From positions 1-41,698 of the forward strand of contig JNEM01010425.1 in assembly GCA_000697335.1 (NCBI GenBank): 41,698 nucleotides of DNA. The letters run 5' to 3'. Positions 23,201-33,237 of the stretch are shown here, piece by piece (the first letter of the stretch is position 1; every line of letters begins with the position of its first letter). The stretch is from Conidiobolus incongruus B7586 (Eukaryota; Entomophthoromycota; Entomophthoromycetes; Entomophthorales; Conidiobolaceae). Below the pieces are notes generated by a model. It did no database searches, was not told where the DNA came from, and saw only the letters and a program-made list of their open reading frames with translations. Made by a program: the position numbers and the translations under genes.

Positions 23201-23417
23201 CGACGCCCTCAAACCCTACAGCTACTCCAGTCTGGACGGCAGAGGCGGCCTCCAGCTCCAAAAATCCAGAAGTTCCTCCTCCTTGGACGGTCGCAACACG
23301 ACGAAATCACTCCCTGAAAAAAGGACTCCATTCAGTGTTTTGGACCCGGAAGCTTTCAGTCCCATTAATGAAGCTAACGAATTGAGTCAGTTGGAGATGA
23401 CTCCAGAAATGAAGTAA
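17272..23417 (+). CDS. Spectraplakin-like actin/microtubule cross-linker (CH-CH-rod-GAR), 2,025 aa
   Basis: Two exons, 17272-17790 and 17859-23417, are joined in phase 0 across a 68-nt GT-AG intron. CH domain 1 (residues about 48-158) has FTKWINVQL, DLRDGKLLLKLL, IHMIANVNKCIEFL and DIVDGNVKLTLALIW. CH domain 2 (about 216-335) has FLLEWVQQQL and WKNGVAFSALINRHDLNLL. Together they form an actin-binding module. Residues about 340-1690 are an almost unbroken helical rod with spaced Trp residues (WDGLKAEI, WGELNELL, WVDRALQLL), like spectrin repeats. At about 1720-1790 comes a GAS2-related (GAR) domain (VNECPEPIQVARD, YWIGD, LCYCRVLNSRMVMVRVGGGW), which binds microtubules. The last 230 residues are a basic Ser/Arg/Pro tail, as in animal spectraplakins. 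The inferred role is linking F-actin to microtubules in the cytoplasm. Domain calls are secure. Calling it an orthologue of animal spectraplakins is inference. Confidence 0.9.
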
Positions 23418-23711
23418 AGGAATTTGAATTAAATTAATATTCGAGAATTTATAATGAATTAAAGAAATATATTTGGATCAGATAATACTATTTAATAAAA
23501 ATTATGTTAACTTAAAATTGATTAAATAATTAAATTCAAAGAACTAGAAATGAAATTATTATACAACTAAATCAAATTGAAAATTGAAAAAAATTATATT
23601 TAATATTTTTGATGAATTATATAGTGAGGGCGATAGTTTTAAATTCAACTTTGCAAATTATAGATTATTTTAGATAATTTTTTTAATCTAATATCATTAG
23701 TTTAGAAAGAA
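23418..23711. other. 3' flank of the spectraplakin-like gene
   Basis: AT-rich downstream region that should hold the poly(A) site. The mariner stack begins immediately after it. Confidence 0.4.
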
Positions 23712-25266
23712 ATGGCAAATTTTTCAATTTCTGATTTTTCAAACATATTTTTAGTTTTAACAAACAAAATATATAAGAGAATTAATATTTTCAAACTATA
23801 TATATAATTATATTTTCATTATATTATTTTGTTTTAAAGATTTACTGTTAAATTTAATTAGGTTGAAATTAGATAATAACTATCAAAATTGTTTTATTCT
23901 AATATTATTATAATTTAATTATAAACCCTTTAAAATAACTTAAGAGTTACAAACTGTTTATAAAAATAATCTTTCTTCTAAAATTACCATTTATTATTAA
24001 TTTTTTTATTTTAAAATTAAAAGGGATATTATTTAAAATAAACTAAAATCAACCTTTTTATTTTAATTAAAATATCATTAAATTAATTTAATATTAATTA
24101 TATAAAATATAATATATATATATTCAAGTTTAAACTTAGTTTAATTAATAAAAATATAAAACAACTACTTTATAATTTAATAAAAGCTTAAAAAAATAAA
24201 TGAGTTATAACTTAATAAAACTTATTAAAGGATAGCTAAATTTAAAAGTTTTTATATTAAATCAATATAACTCATAACTCAAATTCTTTTATATAACTTT
24301 GTATTTAAAAATTATAAGAAAATATTAAGATAAAATAATTTATAAATAAATGTTAATTATTATAATAAATTATAATATATAATTTTTTTATTTAATTATT
24401 AAAAATAAAATTATTATAATAAATTTTATATTTTTTAAATAATTTAAATTGGTGTTTTTATTATAAATTAAAGATACTAATTATTTTAAATATTACTATA
24501 GAATTAAAAAAATGAGAAATTTTTTAATTTCTGATTTTTCAAATATATTATTAATTTCAAATAAAAAAATATATACAAAACAAATAAGAAAATAAATAGT
24601 TTTGAATTATATATATAATAATTTTTTTAATTAAAAAATTAATTTTTTAAAATTAGTTATTTAATTTAATTATATTTAAACCAAATAATAACCATCAAAA
24701 GTTTTTTATTTTAGTATTAATAAAACTTAACCACAAATTTTTTAAAATCATTTAAAATTTATAAGTAGTTTTTGATAATAAAGTATTATCTAAATTAATA
24801 GTTTATTATTAGGTAAATTATTTTAAAGCTAAGAATAAAATTACTTGAAACTTATTAAAATCTAAAAGATTAATTTTAACTGTTATTCTTTTAATTGTTA
24901 ATAAAATAAAAAATTATATTAAAAAATATTTTTTTTATTTCAATTAAAAAACTATTAAAATATTTTAATATTAGTTATACAAGTATTTTATATATATATT
25001 AAAGTTTAAATTAAAATTAATTAATAAAAATGTAAAATAAATACTTTATAATTTAACTAAAGCTTAAAAAAACTAAAATAACTATTGTTAAATAAAATTT
25101 ACTAAGGTATAACTAGAAACTAAAGCTTTTATAATAAATTATTATAATTAATAAATTTTAAATTCTTCTATATAATCTTTTGTTAAAATATAAATTAAAG
25201 TGTTAAATTAAGTTAAATCAACTCCCTCTATAAATTCCTTTAAATAAACACTTTATTAATAAGTGA

Positions 25267-25600
25267 ATGTTAATTGTTGTAATAAATTATAGTAGCATAT
25301 ACTATTCTTATTTAGTTTTTAAAAGAAAATCAATTAATAATAAACTTTATATTTCTTTTATAAATAAAACTAATTTTAATTGGTATTCACAATATAATTT
25401 AAGAAAACCTATTGTTTTATATGATAATTATAAAATACATAAATTTAAAGTTATAAAAAACTTTTTAATTAAAAATAACTAGAAAAAACTACCACATCTA
25501 ATATATTCTTTAGATTATATCCTATGTAATTATAATTGCTTCAGGTAATTAAAAAACTAGCTTATTGTTGAACCTTTTAAATAATGCTTTTTTATTCAAC
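25267..25600 (+). pseudogene. Mariner transposase C-terminal part in nested copy
   Basis: The readable stretch contains RKPIVLYDNYKIHKF (the family's KRP...LHDNARPH), IKNN, then a stop where the family has Trp, then KKLPHLIYSLDYILCNYNCF. The second catalytic Asp survives in YDN, and the position of the third reads Asn. The enzyme cannot be active. The frame breaks off where the 581-bp insert begins. Confidence 0.75.
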
Positions 25601-26145
25601 TTAAGTAATATATTATAATATTCACTTATTTTATTAACAAAATATATTATATAAGTAAATATTAATATTTTATAAGTATACTACAAGTTTAGTTTAATAG
25701 TAAACTTAAATAGTTTCTTAGTTAGTGTTATTATACAAAGTATAATCTAAGGTAATATATAAAGGAATAAATTTCCAAATAAAGCAACATTTGTTTTTTT
25801 TTCTAACTTAAATAAAGGTAGTAAAAGCTAGCTTTACATTATTTAATTAAACTTAATTTGTTATTTAACAAATTGTTTATTTGGTTATTATATCAGATGT
25901 TTCACTCCTTGATATTTTTTTAAGTAAAAAAACAATTTATAATATTATTGATGTTGATTATAATAATAGCTAAGTTTTTACTAAAACTTATTTATCTTAT
26001 TAAAAGTAAAGTATTATTGATAATTAACAACAAAGTATAAATTATTAATGTAAAATTAATTATTTATAACTTAAGAAAAACAATCTAGTTGGTTTAATTA
26101 ATAATACCTTAAAAGATTACTAATATAATATTTTAGATTATAATA
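25565..26145. mobile_element. 581-bp insertion inside the nested mariner
   Basis: Alignment with the copy at 667-1941 shows that the transposase reading is continuous there from KNQL to TRKKIF. Here the same point is split: CTTA at 25561-25564 precedes the foreign segment and CTTA at 26146-26149 follows it, after which the mariner resumes (TATAAGAAAGAAAATTT). A 4-bp direct repeat at both edges fits a target-site duplication. The segment itself has no convincing terminal inverted repeats and no readable protein, so its type is unknown. A duplicated piece of another dead element is possible. Confidence 0.5.
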
Positions 26146-26710
26146 CTTATAAGAAAGAAAATTTCTATAAGAAAATTTAATTGGTTTATAAAACATCAAA
26201 TTTTAGTCTTTAATAAAAAGAATTATTTTTTAAATTTTAGATTTTTGTTAAAAGTAAAGCAAAAAGTTATTAGAAATAAAAGAAATTATTAATTTTATAT
26301 TATATATTTATTTTTACTTTTTATATATTAAAATCTTTATTTTTTTTCAATTGTAAAAAATTCCTATTATTTAAATTACAAAGTAATAATAATTGTAAAA
26401 TATATACTACTAAAACTATAAAAAATTTTCAATATAAAAAATTACCAAAAATTACTATATTTAATATATATTCTTTAGATTATAACCTATATAATTATAA
26501 TTGTTTTTAGTTAAAAAATATACTCACAAGAAAAAAATTCTTTCAATCAAATTAATTTAGTATATAAAACATCAAATTTTAGTCTTTAAAAAAACTATTT
26601 TTTTTGGAAAAAGTTTGATAAAAATATAGCAAAGAGTTATTAATAACAAAAAAGAGTATTAATTTTTATAATTCATATATTAATAACTATATTTAATTTC
26701 TGTATAATAT

Positions 26711-29700
26711 TTAAAATTTAACTAATTCTTCTATCATTTCATCATACTGTGTTTTCAACTCTCTATCCTCATTCCCATCAAAATACACTTGTAGTCTAAC
26801 CAAAACTAATCCCAAAAACTGTTGAAACTTCTTTTCAATCTCAGTTTTAGGATCTCTGAATACTTTGTAAAGCATTCCAACCATTATAATCTGATCTGGA
26901 GTGGGTTTATAATGGTTGAGAATTGGACAAAGTTTTAAATAATGATCAAACAAATTAGAATTTGGTAGAAATGTATTATACCAAGGATCTTTTCCATCAT
27001 ACTTGGTATTGTGGAGATGCACATAATTCCATCGATTTAAAGTGAGTTTTAGTACTTTGTCCCTATGCCGAATTTCCACAACCTCGTCATTGTCCGAAAT
27101 TTCCCCAATCATTGTAATATCCTCATCCGTAACCAATTCCACGCATTTAATAAATTCTGTATCTGGCAAATTCCAAGGACATTGAAAATCTCTAATACGT
27201 TTCCCTTCTCCAAGATTTTCAAACTCTACTGAAATTTTAAATCTCAATAAATCACCGTTTGAAAAATTTCTAATGCCTAGGATTCTACGGGAAGTTTGGG
27301 AAAGTATCAAGAATCGAAGAGGTTCTAATAGGATTTGGAGATCTTCGGTAAGGTAAGAACAGGTAATTGGTAGGAATGTTAGGATCAAAAAACATTTAGT
27401 TTCTACAGAATTAATCAAATTATACTGACGGGATGCTAAACCTAATGTGATGTCTATGAGTTTGTAGTGAATGCAGTGGGCTTCCGATATTCCTTTGAGT
27501 TTAATGAGTTCGTTAACAACTTCTGGAGAGGATGAAGTACCTAAATTGACTAACACGAAAGCAATTAAAAGATACAAATAATCTATCAAAAATTCCCTAG
27601 CAATTTTTGGAGGGCATTTATCTAACCACAGTTTAGCTTGATACCACTCTCCTTCGAGATATCTTAATACTTGAGGATGTTGTGATCCCACAAATTTTAT
27701 GCCAATAGCAAACCACTTTGAAGCACTTAATTTCCAAAAAAATTTCCAATCCCTATTAAAATCGTAAACCCTAACGAAATTAAAATCTCTAAGATTTGGA
27801 GGTAATTTGAATTCCTTGAAATTGGTATAATGTAATTCTAATGAGAAGTGGAAAATGCCGCGGATGAATAGGATTAATAACGTGGTATTGCGATAATTCG
27901 TAATATTGAAAACTTCATCCAACTGTTTGTAACGACGATCGCAAAAGAATTTGAAACCTAGAGCAATTGTTAGAGCTAAAATTTGAAAATCTTTATCATT
28001 CCCAAAATCCTCTTCTGCTGCGTCATTTCTCATCACGTCATCAAATATCTCGTAGAGTTTTTGTGCCACAATATCCCATTGGGGGCAGCCAATTTGTGTA
28101 AGACCCAACCCAATTCCTGAACTTAAAATAATACCACTCTGTTTGATTGCCTCTTCCACCACAAAATCGTCACTACTCAATTTCAACCTCTGTAGGTATG
28201 GATCTAGAAATTGTAGGGTTGGATTACGACCAAGGTGGAGGAGTCCAACAGCCACCAAAGCAGCACTCTGCGTGAGATAATGAATACTACCCAAATTTGC
28301 TACATCGTTCTTAAGTTTGTTAAACTCTGAACTTAAGAATTTGTCCCCTATTGGCGGGATGTAGAGACCCAAAAGCTGTGTGATTGTTGGGGTTTTTTGG
28401 GATTTGTGTTGAAGTCCTAGCCCAAGGAGTAGACCAACTTCGATGGAAACGTGTTTTGAGAGTAGAAGTGTGTAGAATTGGCTGAGATCTAAATTTAGTT
28501 TGTGATGAATACCCAAAGACATGAGGTTGCCGCCTAATGACCATTTATCAACTGTATCGATACTTTCAATGGAAGTTTGAGATTGACTACCAAACCCTAA
28601 AAAGAATTTCATCCAATTTTTACTAAATTTCAAACCATGAAGTTTTGTACCAATTTGTATCTTGTCACAAATTTTCAATTCTTTTATATTACCGAAATCG
28701 TTTAAGATTCTGAAATAAACGGAACTGGTTAATTTCTTACATTCCAATTCAATCAATTCCATTTCTGATCTAAACATCATTCATTAGCCACAATCATTTA
28801 TCGAGTACTGGAATCAACTACCTGTTAACGAATTCCCATGAATCATAGATTCTATTCAAATTTATGATATTGTTAGGGAGATTGTAGTAATTTGTAGATT
28901 TTTGGCAATGCTGGTGAGATTCTGACTGCAGTAGAGTGAGTGGGGCGAGGTTGAAATGATTCTGACGATGTCGTTGGAGTTGATGAGCTACTGGTTCCTT
29001 GTGATGAAGGTTTAAATAGGTGACAATTGTTGGGTTTAGGATTGAGATCAACTTTGAGTTGATAGATTCTTTGGCATTTCGAATTGTTTTTATTAATTCT
29101 AAATACTCTCCAAATCCTAATTCAGGAACTTTTTCACCAAATTTTATTACTACATCCTCCCTCGTACAATTCAATTCACTGCTTAATAACTCATAACCAT
29201 CTAAAGTATTACTGGTGAACCACATATTCAAATGCTTACAAATTCTATCAAATTTCCTCCAATTACTCTCGATTTTGACAATTTCTAAGTTGATAATGAA
29301 TTTGAATTTATAGAGATGTTCCAATAGATTGTAAACCAATAACAATTGAAATAATTTCAATTGGTGTGATGGATCTATAAAATCCCAATTGAATTCACTG
29401 CGTAATTGGTATAAATTTCGAATAATTTGACAATGTTCTTGTGTCTTAAGATGTTTGGAATTTGGTAATAATTGCTTCAATACTGTTACATCAAACGAGG
29501 AGGTGAGTTCAATGGGGTCAAGAACTGAAAATAGAGACAAAATTGCAAATTGTAAAGAATTCCAAGGGCTGAAATCCTTGAAAAATTGAATTTGGTACAG
29601 TCGCGAAATTAGTTGGTAATATATGGTGGAATTGTAGTGATAGATAAGGTTTAAAAGTCTTTGGAATTGGTTTAATTTTATATCCAGTTGGATTTTGATT

Positions 29701-30837
29701 CTGTCGCAATTGGAAAGAGTTAAAAAAATATTGTAATTGTTACAATCGTCCAGTGATTTGATAGCATGTGGAAAAGAGTTTGGGATGTCGATAAAGTTTT
29801 GAGAATTGATTACCAATTGTAATCGATTGTCGAGAGTTAGTATAACTGTTGTGTCTTTCTTCATCACCGATTCTTTGGAATTTAGAACTAAGTAATCTTT
29901 GCAATTGCATTGATGGATGAGAGCATATTGATTTTGATTTAAATCTAATTGGTAGCATGAAAATTTGTTATCAATCAATACTAACAACTCTAGAGTATTG
30001 AAGGTTTGACATAACCTTACTTTCGGTAGACGATCTAATATACTTTTTTAAATTAATATCAATCAATTACTGATTTAAGATTGGTTACCTTGTGTGAGAT
30101 ATTGGTATTTCTAATATACATTTTAAATCCCAATAGCTGTTCAATTTGGGATTTGATTTACACTGTTCAAACGACGGAAATCGCTCCATTAGAGTTTGGT
30201 CAAGTGTCGATTTATAGCGTTTTTTGAGTATATCATCACAATCATCCACTTTATCTTTACTAAAATTCAATTTTGGATCATAAGTCCACACCTGAGAACT
30301 CTTCATCGCTCTATTAAATGTCACCAAATAATTCAATTCTCTATCACTATGTACCATTTCCAATTTTACGTCCTTTCTTAATTGTAAACTCTCCTCAAAA
30401 CAATCCCAAAACTTAAGGGACTTACCCGTTTGCAAGGGATTCTGAATTACTTGGAAATCCCCCGAGGAAAATTGTATCATACAACCATCAGTTAAAGGCC
30501 ACAGTTGGTTTATGACAGAGTGAGAATAATTTTGAACGAAATATTGTTCACCATTAAGTAAAAGGAATTCTAGTGTGGAAGTTTGTGCCAGTACTATATA
30601 CCATTCGGATTGGAATTGAACATATTGGAATGTTATATAATTGGGAGTGTCTAACTCGTGGGTTTGGATTAATTCACATTGATGAAATATTAGAAACTGG
30701 CGGGGTGTTAGAATAGTGAGGTAATTGGAATAGGTTTTTATTTGACTTTTATCAAGTATATTGTCCAAATCTGAGGTATTTTTTAAATTGAAATAGGATT
30801 TTAATTGTGATTTTATATATGGTGTTAGTAGTTCCAT
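26711..30837 (-). CDS. APC1: Anaphase-promoting complex subunit 1 (1,342 aa)
   Basis: Three exons, 30837-30089, 30042-28822 and 28769-26711, are joined by GT-AG introns of 46 and 52 nt. Both junctions keep the frame (phase 2) and give continuous sequence (ISHT-S-ILDRL; EFVN-R-SEMEL). The N-terminal half is the WD40-type domain (FLLLNGEQYF, LWPLTDGCMIQF). The third exon carries the proteasome/cyclosome repeats at about residues 735-945 (VSIEVGLLLGLGLQHKSQKT, LLGLYIPPIG, AALVAVGLLHLGRNPTL, SGIGLGLTQIG, ILALTIALGFKFF). APC1 is the large scaffold of the APC/C ubiquitin ligase, which triggers anaphase and mitotic exit. At 1,342 residues it is compact compared with yeast or animal APC1. The stop codon lies within about 10 bp of a decayed mariner, so the 3' UTR must come from transposon sequence. 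The apparent ATGs near 28780 and 29987 are internal. Confidence 0.9.
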
Positions 30838-32339
30838 TAAAATTTATTAATTATATCGAAGTATTTGTGATATTTTAGAATTTGGTGAGGGTTACTATAA
30901 TTTATAATAATTCACTATATGAAATAATTTATGGGATTGAGGAATTTATTTGGATATTGAAAACAGTTATTAAAATTATTACTCAAATTCCTTAATCATT
31001 TTTTATAACTACAATAAATTTAATTTGACTACAAAGTTAATATGATTTTACCTCATTAATTTTTCAGCTCATCTCCAATCAGTCTTCAAATCTATTGCAA
31101 TTAATATCTTAGATATAAATTATTACTCTAAAAAACTTGGAATTCAATATATTTGACTTTATGATTTTTTTCAGCATTTTAGAAAGATTGTATTGTTGTA
31201 ATAAGTGTAAATACAATTTGGTTATTTTGCTACATTTTAATCCACCAAAATATCAAATTAATTTATATTTTCAGTATCAATATTATTTACTAATTACATG
31301 GAACTAAATATATCATTGTTTAAAATCTTTCAAATATTAATCAATTATCAGTAATATGAGTTGAATAACGAATTTTCTTATATTGGAATCGTAAATTTAT
31401 ATACAAACTTTGATCCTCGGTTAATAAAATTAAAAAGAGAATAAATGAAAAACACTAATATAGGTTTCCCAACTCTATATTTGTAATATATATTAGATTA
31501 TGCATAATTCATAATTAACATTAAAAATAATAATATTCAACATCATAGATTGTTTACTTACACTAACATTGAAACAAGATTTGATCCCAATTATAGCATC
31601 CAATTCATAATTAATATTGCAATTAATCGAGACATAATTATTGAGACTCTGTAATAATTCTATCATTAAAATATAATAGAATATATTTGGATGATGGTTG
31701 AGAATTGATATAATTAATAATCACTAATTTTTCTCTACTGAAATATATACCATTTTGTTATTAAATTTTGATTAGATATACATATATTTGATTTAATTTA
31801 CAATCGATGAACCCCTTAATTTATCATTGAATTTCTTTCGAACTAATTACTAATATTTATCATATATTAAAATCTTAAATGTTATCATGAACCATCAAAC
31901 CAGTTAGTGCAACTTATTTTTATCTCTGATATCTTTTAAAAGCACAACATGATTCAGTTAAATTAGCTAAATTGATAGTTGTCAGGATGGATTCAGGCAG
32001 GGAAATTAATGCAGGTAATTTGGGTTAAATTAAAATTCGCAATTTGGAGAATGAAAAAAAGATGGTGGAAATAAAATTCTAATCATTTTTATTGAATAGT
32101 ATTATCATACCTAGTTCAACTAGTAAGATATCGAATAATATAATCAAAATGATTAACAGTGGACATAAATAAAGCAATTACACACTAAATATTTAGGAAA
32201 AAATTGATTGAATTTGATAGTTAATGAATTTGAATTGAATTCAACAAAAATTAATCAAATTTTGGAGAAAAGTTTTTTCAAAATTTTAAGATTTATATAG
32301 TTTACTTGTCACTAATACTCCAGTTCTTTAATTTTAATT
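30838..32339. other. APC1 upstream region and AT-rich spacer
   Basis: Contains the presumed promoter of APC1 at its left edge. A short G-rich patch at about 31983-32030 (GGATGGATTCAGGCAGGGAA) stands out, but no frame or repeat could be tied to it. Confidence 0.35.
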
Positions 32340-32891
32340 ATGAATTTATTATTTTTCAATGTTATAGTGTTACATTATTCAAATGGCATCATCGGTAGAT
32401 TTCACGATCATAGGACGCAGAATTGAATAAAACCTTACAGTAAGAGATGTCCAAAAGGTCAATTTTGGGATGATCGAAAAGATAGAGGTTAATGTGTAGC
32501 TTATAGAGGGCGACTGCCGCCACCACAACCAGGAATGTGTCAATACGGCCAGATATGGATTCCGAATCCGTATGGGTATGGCGGAACGTGCCAATCTTAC
32601 AGCCCCATACCATTCTCAATTCCGATATGTCCCTACGGCGAAATTTGGATCCCTGGATTCTTTGGCTATGGTGGAAAATACAAGTCGTATGCTCCTCTGA
32701 AACCTCTGCCAACATTTCCCTACGGTCACATTTGGATTCCGGCGGGCTTTTATGGCTTTGGAGGAACTTATCACCCTATTCTTCCGCCTGCCCCCATATG
32801 CCCGTATGATCACATCTGGATTGAAAACGAACGTGAACTGGGGGTTTTTGTCGTTCTCCACCTCCACTATTTGCGTAAGGAATACATCTAA
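32340..32891 (+). pseudogene. Decayed secreted protein with CPYGxIWIP repeats
   Basis: An ATG at 32340 opens with a signal-peptide-like segment (MNLLFFNVIVLHYSNGIIG). The frame continues without shift to 32891 but is crossed by two stops, TGA (32424-32426) and TAA (32490-32492). Downstream are about five copies of a 28-30-residue unit of the form C-P-Y-G-x-I-W-I-P-(5-7)-G-Y-G-G-x-C-x-S-Y-x-P: CPKGQFW, CQYGQIWIPNPYGYGGTC, CPYGEIWIPGFFGYGGKY, FPYGHIWIPAGFYGFGG and CPYDHIWI. Both stops are codons that C-to-T change makes from Arg/Gln codons, and several repeat cysteines read Tyr or Phe. The part from Met 32535 alone would be a 118-residue ORF without a signal peptide. This was probably a secreted, cysteine-stabilised repeat protein. 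I do not recognise a named family. The divergent last unit might hint at another lesion or a lost exon. Confidence 0.6.
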
Positions 32892-33237
32892 ATTATATTA
32901 TTGGTACTATAATAACCAAATATAAATGATTGCTCCTTTATTATTCAAACTATCAAAAATCATAATCATTTTAAAAAAAATTAATTGTCAGGAATATCCA
33001 TTATACTATGTAAAATAAACTTATAACTACCACTATTAAATTATAAAAAATGCAATTTAAATTATATGTATTCAATCTGTAAAAAAAATAACAAAATAAT
33101 TTTATTGAGATAAGTTTTATTGAGATGAAATCGAAATAATCATATAATATATAGCATGGTATATTTTTGGATTGTCAAATCAAGTTTAGATTAATTTAAA
33201 ACTAGGATTGATGATACAATCACTCTGAATACGAGGA
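32892..33237. other. Spacer between secreted-repeat pseudogene and NUP49/58
   Basis: AT-rich; should hold the 3' UTR of the minus-strand nucleoporin gene. A GTAAGG donor-like site at about 32873 could belong to a lost 3' exon of the repeat gene. Confidence 0.35.

Larger units (their letters stand above)
24512..26368 (+). mobile_element. Second mariner copy nested in the first
   Basis: The left end AATGAGAAATTTTTTAATTT and right end AAAAAATTCCTATT are inverted terminal repeats of the same family as 667-1941. Its last about 220 bp are a near-identical reverse complement of 667-890. The transposase C-terminus is readable at 25267-25600. The copy is longer than a mariner should be (1,857 bp) because about 581 bp of foreign DNA lie at 25565-26145. 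Without it the length is about 1,276 bp, practically the 1,275 bp of the copy at 667-1941. It inserted into the outer copy, so it is younger, but it too carries several stops and extreme A+T. Confidence 0.8.
23712..26700 (+). mobile_element. Outer decayed mariner copy, split by a second mariner
   Basis: The left terminal repeat at 23712 (ATGGCAAATTTTTCAATTTC) matches the other copies, and the body runs in plus orientation to about 24511. There the second mariner (24512-26368) interrupts it. The reading resumes after 26368 with transposase C-terminal sequence at about 26440-26560 (a YSLDYNLYNYNCF-like string with stops, matching SLNYNLCDYNCF of the copy at 850-1050) and the 3' non-coding part. 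Removing the insert gives a length of about 1.1 kb, close to a complete mariner. The right terminal repeat is barely recognisable around 26680-26700, within about 10 bp of the APC1 stop codon (26711-26713). It is the oldest layer of the stack and is dead. Confidence 0.7.

Noticed and set aside
22915-23385. 156-codon plus-strand frame and several 60-130-codon frames on both strands inside 17.8-23.4 kb
   Set aside because: They overlap the spectraplakin-like CDS, show biased Arg/Pro/Ser or Leu/Ile composition and have no domain content; they are shadow frames.
32379-32867. Minus-strand frames of 71-108 codons and a second plus-strand frame over the repeat pseudogene
   Set aside because: Only the frame with the CPYGxIWIP repeats shows internal repetition at the protein level.
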